Below, in pieces: positions 1 to 9,672 of a stretch of DNA of 17,636 nt. Each line of letters opens with the position of its first letter. The stretch's first letter is position 1. The translations under genes were made by a program, and so were the position numbers. The notes below the pieces were generated by a model. That model did no database searches, was not told where the DNA came from, and saw only the letters and a program-made list of their open reading frames with translations. The stretch lies in contig JANPDA010000382.1 in the NCBI GenBank assembly GCA_031431235.1, positions 1 through 17,636 on the forward strand, read 5' to 3'. Source of the stretch: JANNSW01 sp031431235. GTDB lineage: Bacteria > Pseudomonadota > Alphaproteobacteria > Rhizobiales > Hyphomicrobiaceae.

Positions 1-93
1 GGATCAATGAATGGAATGACGGAACACAAACATAGAGTTGGCTGGTGGGCTGGCCATTCATTTGGGGTACCGGGTGAATGAGTCAGAACACTA
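1..93 (+). repeat. MITE-like 130-bp repeat, copy 1 (cut by window start)
   Basis: This is the right-hand 93 bp of a repeat found complete at 15986-16115 and, inverted, at 4281-4410. By my hand alignment it differs from the 15986 copy at 8 of 93 positions. It ends in CAGAACACTA, the reverse complement of the TAGTGTTCTG-type terminal inverted repeat. The left third lies outside the window. Its right terminal repeat overlaps the end of trmD and contains that gene's stop codon. No coding capacity is visible, so a transposase would have to act in trans. Confidence 0.85.
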
Positions 94-838
94 ACAGGTC
101 CGGGCGGCGCAACCGTGTCAGCCGCAACGCCTCCGCCTGCCGCCAGCGGCCGATGCGGGCATGATCGCCCGAGAGCAGCACGTCGGGGATCTCGCGCCCC
201 TCGAAGCTGCGCGGCCGCGTGAACTGGGGGTATTCGAGCAGGCCCGTCTCGAAACTCTCCTCGGCGAGGGAAGCTTCGGCCCCGATGACGCCCGGAAGCA
301 GGCGCACCACCGCGTCGATCAGAACCATCGCCGCCAACTCGCCGCCCGAGAGCACATAGTCCCCGATCGAGACCTCCTCGAGCCCGCGTGCCTCGACGAT
401 GCGATCGTCGAACCCCTCGAAGCGCCCGCACAGAAGGATTGCGCCCGGACCTCGCGCGAGCGCGCGCACGCGGGACTGCACCAGCGGCCGGCCACGCGGC
501 GACAGGCAGAGCAGCGGCGTCGCCGGCGGGGCGCGCCGTACCGCATCGTCGATGGCGGCGGCGAGCACGTCGACCCGCAGCACCATGCCGGCGCCGCCAC
601 CTGCCGGCGTATCGTCGACCGAGCGGTGCGGACCCGTGCCGAAGCTGCGGATATCAGTTGCCGCCAGCCCCCACCGGCCCTCGCCGAGCGCACGGCCGGC
701 AAGCGAGGCCCCGAGCGGCCCGGGAAACAGCACGGGAAACAGCGTGAGCACGCACGCGGTCCACGGACGTATGGCCGGCTCGCCAATCTCGGACCTCCCG
801 CTCACGTCACCGCTCCCCTTGAAATCGCTCACCCGCAT
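83..838 (-). CDS. trmD: tRNA (guanine-N1)-methyltransferase TrmD
   Basis: TrmD transfers a methyl group from S-adenosylmethionine to N1 of G37 in tRNAs, which prevents frameshifting. It is a SPOUT-fold (trefoil-knot) homodimer. Seen here in a 251-residue reading: the N-terminal VLTLFPVLFPGPLG (about 30-43), the GAGMVL turn (83-88), and the knot segments LSPRGRP (112-118), LLCGRFEGFDDR (135-146) and SIGDYVLSGGELAAMVLID (157-175). The C-terminal RWRQAEALRLT (231-241) is also typical. I chose the ATG at 838; a GTG at 859 is possible. Either way there are about 24 extra residues before the usual family start, with no in-frame start codon nearer. The start overlaps the kinase stop by 10 bp, suggesting translational coupling. 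The last codons and the stop lie in a MITE-like repeat, so the usual C-terminal tail is probably clipped. In many bacteria trmD sits with rpsP, rimM and rplS; here its upstream neighbour is a kinase gene. Confidence 0.95.
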   Translation of the reverse strand: MRVSDFKGSGDVSGRSEIGEPAIRPWTACVLTLFPVLFPGPLGASLAGRALGEGRWGLAATDIRSFGTGPHRSVDDTPAGGGAGMVLRVDVLAAAIDDAVRRAPPATPLLCLSPRGRPLVQSRVRALARGPGAILLCGRFEGFDDRIVEARGLEEVSIGDYVLSGGELAAMVLIDAVVRLLPGVIGAEASLAEESFETGLLEYPQFTRPRSFEGREIPDVLLSGDHARIGRWRQAEALRLTRLRRPDLLVF

Positions 839-1845
839 CCCGCGAGATAGGTTTCGCACAGCGCGACCGTGCCGGCGGTGTAGTCGACGCCCATCGACTG
901 GGCCAACTCGGTCTCGGCATGCGAGCCGATCCAGGCGACCAGCAGCAAGCGGCGCAGCATCACGAAGGTCGGGACCTCCGCCTCGTCCTCGGCCGACAGC
1001 TCGGCGACTTTGCGATAGCCGTTGACCCAGGCTGCCAGCAGCCCGGGCACCTCGGACCGGTGCTCGAAGAAGGAGACCGTCGTCGCACAGTCATAGAGCA
1101 GCCAGGAGAAACCGCAGTCGTCGAAATCGATCACCTTGACGGCTCCGCCATCCATCAAGAGGTTGGCGAGGCGCATGTCACAATGGATGAGCCCGAAGCG
1201 GTCCGCGCCCTTGCCGTATCGCTCGAGGCGGCGGCCGATCAGCTCGACGGTCGCCGCAAAGATCCGCTCCTTGTCAGGGGTCATTCCCATGCCGTCTCGC
1301 CAACGGCCCCAATGGGGCCTGTCCCCGAGGCTCGTCGCGAAATCCCAGGTCATCCGCTCGAAGCGCGCTGGTTTCTTCCAGGAGCGCACATGGCGATGCA
1401 TGCGAGCGGCCGTCTCGCCCAGCACCTCGAAGCCGGCAACGTCGTTTTCCCTGGGCTCGCTACCCGTCTCCCAATCGAACAACACGACGTTGCGCGGCCG
1501 CGGCAGGCCAGGATGGCGAACCGACTGGATCAATGCCCCGTCGCGACCTGGAACCGGCACGGGCGTGGTGACGCCCGCGTCCTTGCGAAGCGCCACGCAC
1601 CAGGCGAGCTCGGACGCGATGCCGTTGGTCGTGTGATAGCCGTCGCGATGGATGCGCAGCGCCCAGCGCCGGCCACTCGCCGGGTCATCGACCCTGTAGG
1701 TTGCGTTCTCCGACAGATTGATCAGTCTGGCGGACGCGCCCTGGGGCAGCTCGAAGCGGGCGAGCGAGACATCGGCCAATGCTTTCAGCCGCCGCAGCTG
1801 CCCCTCGTGGGGCAAGGCATCGAACGGCGTATGGTTGTCATCCAT
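829..1845 (-). CDS. RdoA/APH-type kinase (phosphotransferase enzyme family)
   Basis: This is a 338-residue protein-kinase-like phosphotransferase of the aminoglycoside phosphotransferase/RdoA (COG2334-type) superfamily, probably cytoplasmic. Seen here: ENATYRV (46-52) and WALRIHR (61-67) in the N-lobe; the Brenner-type catalytic loop HCDMRLANLL with H221, D223 and N228; and the metal-binding IDFDD with D240. The order and spacing match the family. Members phosphorylate small molecules (antibiotics, homoserine, choline) or proteins, and the sequence does not fix the substrate. The ATG at 1845 is preferred because GGAG lies 8 nt upstream. An upstream in-frame extension to 2037 runs through a repeat and is unlikely to be translated. 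The 3' end overlaps trmD by 10 bp. Resistance function should not be assumed. Confidence 0.85.
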   Translation of the reverse strand: MDDNHTPFDALPHEGQLRRLKALADVSLARFELPQGASARLINLSENATYRVDDPASGRRWALRIHRDGYHTTNGIASELAWCVALRKDAGVTTPVPVPGRDGALIQSVRHPGLPRPRNVVLFDWETGSEPRENDVAGFEVLGETAARMHRHVRSWKKPARFERMTWDFATSLGDRPHWGRWRDGMGMTPDKERIFAATVELIGRRLERYGKGADRFGLIHCDMRLANLLMDGGAVKVIDFDDCGFSWLLYDCATTVSFFEHRSEVPGLLAAWVNGYRKVAELSAEDEAEVPTFVMLRRLLLVAWIGSHAETELAQSMGVDYTAGTVALCETYLAGCG

Positions 1846-1898
1846 GGCGCACTCCGGCTGATGATCGGCAGCCGCGCGTTGGCGCCGGCATGCCAACC

Positions 1899-1928
1899 TA
1901 GATCGCCCGACCGCGCCTGCCTTGACAA
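1899..1928 (-). promoter_or_regulatory. Candidate sigma-70 promoter for the kinase-trmD unit
   Basis: On the minus strand TTGTCA (1928-1923) is followed after 18 bp by GATCTA (1904-1899), about 54 bp ahead of the kinase ATG. The -35 is good and the -10 is weak. This is the best match I see between the kinase start and the repeat at 1966-2085, but it rests on consensus matching only. Confidence 0.3.
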
Positions 1929-1965
1929 GAGGGAACCGCATTCGCCACGACGTCCGCTGGTACCT

Positions 1966-2085
1966 GGAGTCACAAGCTCCCATACCAAAGCCGTCCTGCC
2001 CGCATAGTCTGCCCCGGCGGAGGCCGGAGGCGGGCATCCAGCCAATTATCCACGCGACATCATCTGCTTGTCTGGATTCCCGCCG
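1966..2085 (-). repeat. Second dispersed repeat family, copy A
   Basis: Read on the minus strand, this stretch matches the plus-strand sequence at 4456-4568. Shared blocks are CCAGACAAGCAGATGA, CTGGATGCCCGCCT, CGGGCA-GACGGCTT-GGTAT and CTCGTGACTCC-like ends. The core hairpin arms TGCCCGC (1997-2003) and GCGGGCA (2030-2036) are intact, but the loop is 26 nt, against 4 nt in copy B. It lies between the ftsH stop and the kinase promoter region. No protein is encoded. It resembles the common GGATGCCCGCCTTCGCGGGCA-type palindromic intergenic repeats of proteobacteria. Confidence 0.75.
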
Positions 2086-2159
2086 GTAACTCGCTCAATG
2101 GAGATGGTGGGTACTCGTGCGCAGGCCGCAAGCTCGTGCCCGCGGCCTTCGTCACCAGG

Positions 2160-2174
2160 AAAAGCCTTCGGCCT
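2160..2174 (-). terminator. Weak candidate terminator after ftsH
   Basis: Twelve nucleotides after the ftsH stop the minus strand reads AGGCC-GAA-GGCTTTT: a five-pair stem with one G-U pair, a three-base loop and four Ts. It is short for an intrinsic terminator, but its position and strand fit ftsH. Confidence 0.25.
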
Positions 2175-2185
2175 GACAGTCCGCC

Positions 2186-4111
2186 TCAGGTCGGCTGCGG
2201 CTCCATCCCGCCCGAGGGCTCTCCGCCTTCGCGGTTGGGCCGCTGGCGTCCCGCGGTCGGCACCACGGAGCCGGTCGGGCCCTTCGGCGCCTCGCCGCTA
2301 TCGCGCACGATCAGCTCGCCGCGCATCACCTGCTTGACCTCCTCGCCCGATAGCGTCTCGAACTCGAGCAGCGCATGAGCAACGGCATGCAGCTTGTCGA
2401 TGCTCTCCGTCAGGATCCGCTTTGCGGTCGCCTCGCCCGTGGTGATCAGCTGGCGGATCTCCTCGTCGACGAGCTTGGCGGTTGCGCCCGACATGTTGGT
2501 CGTCTGCGTGACCGAATGACCGAGGAACACCTCCTGCTCATTGTTGGCGTAGCGGACGCGGCCGAGCTTGTCGGACATGCCCCATTCCATCACCATGGCG
2601 CGGGCGAGCACCGTCGCCATCTGGATGTCGCCAGTCGCGCCGTTCGTCACATTCTTCTCGCCGCCCAGAATGATCTCGGATTCGCGCCCACCGAACAGCA
2701 CGGCAAGGCGCGCCTCGCACCATTCGCGGGTGCGACTGTAGCGATCACCCTCCGGCAGGTTCATGGTCACGCCCAGCGCCCGGCCGCGCGGGATGATGGT
2801 GACCTTGTGCAGGGGATCGTAGGGCACCAACAGCCCGACGATGGCGTGACCCGCCTCGTGGTAGGCCGTGTTGCGCTTCTCTTCCTCGCTCATCACCATG
2901 GAGCGCCTCTCGGCACCCATCATCACCTTGTCCTTGGCGTCCTCGAACTCCTTCTGCGCCACCATACGCCGGGAGCGACGGGCAGCCAGCAGCGCCGCCT
3001 CGTTGACGAGATTGGCGAGATCGGCGCCCGAAAAGCCCGGAGTGCCGCGTGCGATCACCTTCAGGTCGACATCGGGGGCGAGCGGCACCTTCTTCACATG
3101 CACCTTCAGGATCTTCTCACGGCCGACGACGTCGGGATTGGGCACGGTGATCTGGCGATCGAAGCGGCCGGGCCGCAGCAACGCCGGATCGAGCACGTCG
3201 GGCCGGTTGGTCGCGGCGATCAGGATGATGCCCTCGTTCGCCTCGAATCCGTCCATCTCGACCAGCAGCTGGTTCAAGGTCTGCTCGCGCTCGTCATTGC
3301 CCCCGCCCAGCCCCGCGCCGCGATGGCGCCCGACCGCGTCGATCTCATCGATGAAGATGATGCAGGGCGCATTCTTCTTGGCCTGCTCGAACATGTCGCG
3401 CACCCGCGACGCGCCGACACCGACGAACATCTCGACGAAATCCGAGCCCGAGATGGTGAAGAAGGGAACATTGGCCTCGCCCGCGATCGCACGTGCCAAC
3501 AACGTCTTGCCGGTGCCGGGCGGGCCCACGAGGAGCGCGCCACGCGGGATCTTGCCGCCCAGACGCTGGAACTTCTGGGGATCGCGCAGGAACTCGACGA
3601 TCTCCTGCAGGTCCTCCTTGGCCTCATCGACGCCAGCGACATCGTCGAACATCACCCGGCCCGAGCGCTCGGTCAGAAGCTTTGCCTTCGACTTGCCAAA
3701 GCCCATGGCACGGCCGCCCCCCGACTGCATCTGGCGCATGAAGAAGATCCAGACGCCCAACAACAGCAGCATCGGGAACCAACTGATCAGAACCGTCAGC
3801 AGCGTGGGCTCGCCCTCGTCGCCAGGCTTGGCAATGATCTTGACCTGCTTGGCAAAGAGCTGATCGACGATGCCCGGATCGAACGGCGAGAAGGTAGTGA
3901 AGGTCTTGCCGTCCTCCATCTGCCCGGTGATGCGGTTGCCCGCGATCGTCACTTCCTTGACATTGCCCGCGTCCACTCCGGTCTTGAACTCTGAGTAGCT
4001 GATCTCGTTTGCCCGCGCATGCTGCCCCTGGCTCTGGAACAGGTTGAACAGCGCAATCAGCAGGATGGCGATGATCACCCAGATGGCGAAATTCCGGAAA
4101 TTCGAGTTCAT
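2186..4111 (-). CDS. ftsH: ATP-dependent zinc metalloprotease FtsH
   Basis: FtsH is a hexameric AAA+ protease anchored in the inner membrane. It unfolds and degrades misassembled membrane proteins and short-lived cytoplasmic regulators, in many bacteria including sigma-32. The full-length 641-residue protein shows, in order: a membrane segment (about 8-25), a periplasmic domain, a second membrane segment (about 104-125), Walker A GPPGTGKT (196-203), Walker B IIFIDE (251-256), the second region of homology with arginine fingers in LLRPGRFDR (311-319), and the zinc site HEAGH (418-422) with D495 in TGDIQMA as the likely third ligand. All key residues are present. The ATG at 4111 has AGGA 6 nt upstream. 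The gene stands alone with repeats on both sides rather than beside the frequent neighbours tilS or glmM. An RpoH-type promoter lies about 100 bp upstream. Confidence 0.98.
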   Translation of the reverse strand: MNSNFRNFAIWVIIAILLIALFNLFQSQGQHARANEISYSEFKTGVDAGNVKEVTIAGNRITGQMEDGKTFTTFSPFDPGIVDQLFAKQVKIIAKPGDEGEPTLLTVLISWFPMLLLLGVWIFFMRQMQSGGGRAMGFGKSKAKLLTERSGRVMFDDVAGVDEAKEDLQEIVEFLRDPQKFQRLGGKIPRGALLVGPPGTGKTLLARAIAGEANVPFFTISGSDFVEMFVGVGASRVRDMFEQAKKNAPCIIFIDEIDAVGRHRGAGLGGGNDEREQTLNQLLVEMDGFEANEGIILIAATNRPDVLDPALLRPGRFDRQITVPNPDVVGREKILKVHVKKVPLAPDVDLKVIARGTPGFSGADLANLVNEAALLAARRSRRMVAQKEFEDAKDKVMMGAERRSMVMSEEEKRNTAYHEAGHAIVGLLVPYDPLHKVTIIPRGRALGVTMNLPEGDRYSRTREWCEARLAVLFGGRESEIILGGEKNVTNGATGDIQMATVLARAMVMEWGMSDKLGRVRYANNEQEVFLGHSVTQTTNMSGATAKLVDEEIRQLITTGEATAKRILTESIDKLHAVAHALLEFETLSGEEVKQVMRGELIVRDSGEAPKGPTGSVVPTAGRQRPNREGGEPSGGMEPQPT

Positions 4112-4210
4112 CCTGTTTCCTAGTCGGAAAGGAGGGACGTGAGCATAGCGCGCCCAGGAGGCCGCACGACCATGGCGATTTGAGGCCCGTGACGCGAGTC
4201 CTAGATTGCG

Positions 4211-4243
4211 ATAGAGATAGGAAGGTGCAAGCCCCTTGCCAAG
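4211..4243 (-). promoter_or_regulatory. Heat-shock (RpoH, sigma-32) type promoter of ftsH
   Basis: On the minus strand CTTG (4243-4240) is followed after exactly 18 bp by CCTATCT (4221-4215). This matches the alphaproteobacterial RpoH consensus CTTG-N17/18-CYTATNT. Transcription would start near 4205-4209, giving a leader of about 95 nt before the ftsH ATG. FtsH is heat-shock induced in several proteobacteria, which fits. The site lies between ftsH and MITE copy 2, so the repeat did not separate promoter and gene. Confidence 0.65.
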
Positions 4244-4280
4244 AAGGTCGTTGCGGAATTCTCAGGCGCGGTGGAAACGC

Positions 4281-4410
4281 CAGTGTTCCGACTCATTCGT
4301 TCGGTACCCCAAATGAATGGCCAGCCCACTAGCCACCTCATTGTTTGTGCTCCCTCTTTCCATCCATTGATCCAGCTTTGCCGGAATCGAATGAATGGGG
4401 CGGAACACTG
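4281..4410 (-). repeat. MITE-like 130-bp repeat, copy 2 (inverted)
   Basis: This complete 130-bp copy is in reverse orientation relative to copies 1 and 3. The outermost ten bases are perfect inverted repeats (CAGTGTTCCG and CGGAACACTG), and the inverted match extends to about 23 bp with three mismatches. A 32-bp core, read on the minus strand and containing GGCTGGCCATTCATTTGGGG, is identical to copy 3. It sits in the intergenic region between the 4574 gene and ftsH. No transposase is encoded. Confidence 0.9.
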
Positions 4411-4455
4411 ACACCGGGCATGCTCGATCAGTTCGTCGGAAGCCCCCACCCGGCT

Positions 4456-4568
4456 CGTCATCCCCCCGCAGGCAGGAAGCCAGACAAGCAGATGACAGGA
4501 CGCGGGTATTCGCCTGGATGCCCGCCTTCGCGGGCAAGACGGCTTCGGTATTGGAACTCGTGACTCCG
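4456..4568 (+). repeat. Second dispersed repeat family, copy B
   Basis: This is the plus-strand counterpart of the repeat at 1966-2085. It contains a perfect hairpin with arms TGCCCGC (4519-4525) and GCGGGCA (4530-4536) and a CTTC loop. It ends six bases before the stop codon of the gene at 4574-5218, which converges on it, so the hairpin may help end or stabilise that transcript. The left boundary is approximate. Confidence 0.75.
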
Positions 4569-4573
4569 GGCTC

Positions 4574-5218
4574 CTAGCTCTGCACAATGCGCTTGAGGCG
4601 CTCGCTCAGCCGGTCGGGCAATGGCTCAGCCGGCTCGGCGACCAGCTCGGCCGCGGTTTCCAACTCGTAAATTCCATAGTGGGTGTCGAGCGTGGTCAGG
4701 CTCGTTTCGATCAGCTCGACGAGCGCGCCCAGCGCGACCAGCGACAACAGCAGATAGCCCCCGTCGGGGCGCAGGCTGGCGATGCCCTCGATGGTCCCTC
4801 GCTCGGGCAGCAACATCGCCCGGCGCTTCAGGAAAGTGATCGGCTGATCGCTGTGATTGAAGATGTCCTCGCTCGGATCGGCGATGCGCGGCAAGGCTTC
4901 GCTCAAGGAGGCGGTGCCCGCCAGGAACAGCATCGCAAAGGGTTTGAGCTTGGCGTCCGAGCGGGCGAGGCGATCGGCCGACTTGCGGGCGTGACCGAGC
5001 TTGGTCGCGATCGCCAGCTCGATCGCCTGCAGCCGCTCGACGAAGGCCGAGAGCCGCGCGAGATCATCGAGGATCTGTGAGGAGCTGGCATCGAGCGAGG
5101 GCGCATGCGGGACGTAGGAGCATGCCTTCAGCTCATCCGTCAGCCCGAGCACCGCCTCCAGATGGTCGGCGAGCAGATGGACGGCGTCGATATCGGGCTT
5201 GGCTCTGAAAAGCCTCAT
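4574..5218 (-). CDS. Hypothetical protein downstream of nrdJ
   Basis: I do not recognise this 214-residue protein. It looks mostly helical: an acidic N-terminal part (IDAVHLLADHLEAVLGLTDEL, about 10-30 minus its edges), a heptad-like stretch around 50-95 (ILDDLARLSAFVERLQAIEL), and one strongly hydrophobic stretch GYLLLSLVALGALVELI (about 153-169) that could be buried helix or a single membrane segment. There is no signal peptide and no cysteine-rich or nucleotide-binding motif. The ATG at 5218 has a good AAGGA 7 nt upstream. It starts 67 bp after the nrdJ stop on the same strand, so co-transcription with nrdJ is likely and a link to it is possible but unproven. Codon use resembles its neighbours, and it looks like a real gene. 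Confidence 0.8.
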   Translation of the reverse strand: MRLFRAKPDIDAVHLLADHLEAVLGLTDELKACSYVPHAPSLDASSSQILDDLARLSAFVERLQAIELAIATKLGHARKSADRLARSDAKLKPFAMLFLAGTASLSEALPRIADPSEDIFNHSDQPITFLKRRAMLLPERGTIEGIASLRPDGGYLLLSLVALGALVELIETSLTTLDTHYGIYELETAAELVAEPAEPLPDRLSERLKRIVQS

Positions 5219-5245
5219 GATCCGTCCTTATCTTTGTACCACGAA

Positions 5246-5268
5246 GGCAGGGGCAGTCCCCGCGTGCC
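5246..5268 (-). other. Hairpin in the nrdJ-hypothetical intergenic gap
   Basis: The sequence GGCA-GGGG-CAGT-CCCC-GCG-TGCC forms an eight-pair GC stem with a three-base bulge and a four-base loop. There is no T-run after it on the minus strand, so a partial terminator or a processing/stability element between the two genes is more likely than a full terminator. Confidence 0.35.
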
Positions 5269-5285
5269 GGAGGCTGCCGATCTCA

Positions 5286-9122
<3,837 letters not shown>

Positions 9123-9672
9123 GCTCGTTGCCCCCGAAAGTCCCGGCTGATCCGCTGCAAGGCGGAACCGCTCGAGTGTCATGGTGTTCTGCTGATGCCC
9201 CCACGAAACCCCGGGTTCAGCCCCAGGCGCTCCGCGTACATTCGAAGTCGAACGCGTACGCAGACAGCAGCGCTCCACCGGCAAACGGGCCGGGAGAACC
9301 GCGACGCAACGAAACTCAGTCTGAATGCGGGACACGAGCACGCGAAACCCGCCTCGACCAAACTATGGCGATTCGGTGAAAGCGCGAAGGGGAAAAACAA
9401 CATCTGGTGTCGAAATCAAATGCAGATACCAGATGTAGATGAAAGCAGGAGAAGCTGTGGGCGGCCTGTGGAGAAGCCGTGCAGGGTCGCACCAGGGGCG
9501 GGAGAACGCGCCCGTCGTCATTGGCATTGCCCCAACCGCAAGCCCCGAGTGGGCCGCGCAACCACGACGACCGCAATCTACTCCGAGTCGCCCCCCGACC
9601 CCGGCGCCTGCAACTCGGCGCATCCTACCCGACCCGGCGGCGACGACAGGCCGGTTTGATGATCGAGCCGGG
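9123..9672. other. Intergenic/leader region between the transporter gene and nrdJ
   Basis: This stretch of 550 bp has no convincing gene. Part of the nrdJ frame stays open up to 9341, but that extension has no family similarity and is rich in Arg and Cys. The segment holds the inverted repeat at 9397-9439 and a DnaA-box-like TTCTCCACA on the minus strand (9475-9467, one mismatch to TTATCCACA). I saw no B12-riboswitch core and no clear terminator for the transporter gene. If transcription starts near the inverted repeat, the nrdJ leader would be about 250-280 nt. Confidence 0.6.
9397..9439 (-). promoter_or_regulatory. Inverted repeat upstream of nrdJ, candidate NrdR operator pair
   Basis: ACATCTGGT (9400-9408) and ACCAGATGT (9428-9436) are perfect inverted copies with centres 28-29 bp apart. 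The first lies in an imperfect 14-bp palindrome, ACAACATCTGGTGT, whose ACA...TGT ends recall the NrdR box (ACA-rich ends, AT-rich centre). NrdR usually binds two boxes about three helical turns (31-32 bp) apart, so the spacing is slightly short. Being about 275 bp ahead of a reductase gene supports a regulatory role. A different regulator is also possible. Confidence 0.4.

Noticed and set aside
1846..2037. Extended kinase N-terminus from 2037
   Set aside because: It runs through the repeat at 1966-2085 and lacks similarity to the family; the ATG at 1845 has GGAG at the right spacing.
2375..3994. Long plus-strand open frame opposite ftsH, and similar ones opposite nrdJ (6249-7529, 7713-9659), the kinase (919-2007) and trmD (161-850)
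   Set aside because: All lie antisense to clear genes, have shadow composition and show no family motifs or convincing ribosome binding sites.
4201..4587. Small minus-strand open frames across the gap between ftsH and the 4574 gene
   Set aside because: They translate the two repeat elements. CPRRRASRRIPAS- and MPAKAGIQ-like peptides are the usual spurious products of this type of palindromic repeat.
9123..9341. Longer NrdJ N-terminus beginning at 9341 or 9182
   Set aside because: The added residues are unlike any reductase N-terminus, and family members begin at the MRILRHFT-like sequence encoded from 9122.
9123..9396. Cobalamin riboswitch in the nrdJ leader
   Set aside because: I looked for the conserved B12-box core on the minus strand and did not find it. 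Such riboswitches usually control B12-independent alternatives or B12 uptake, not nrdJ itself.
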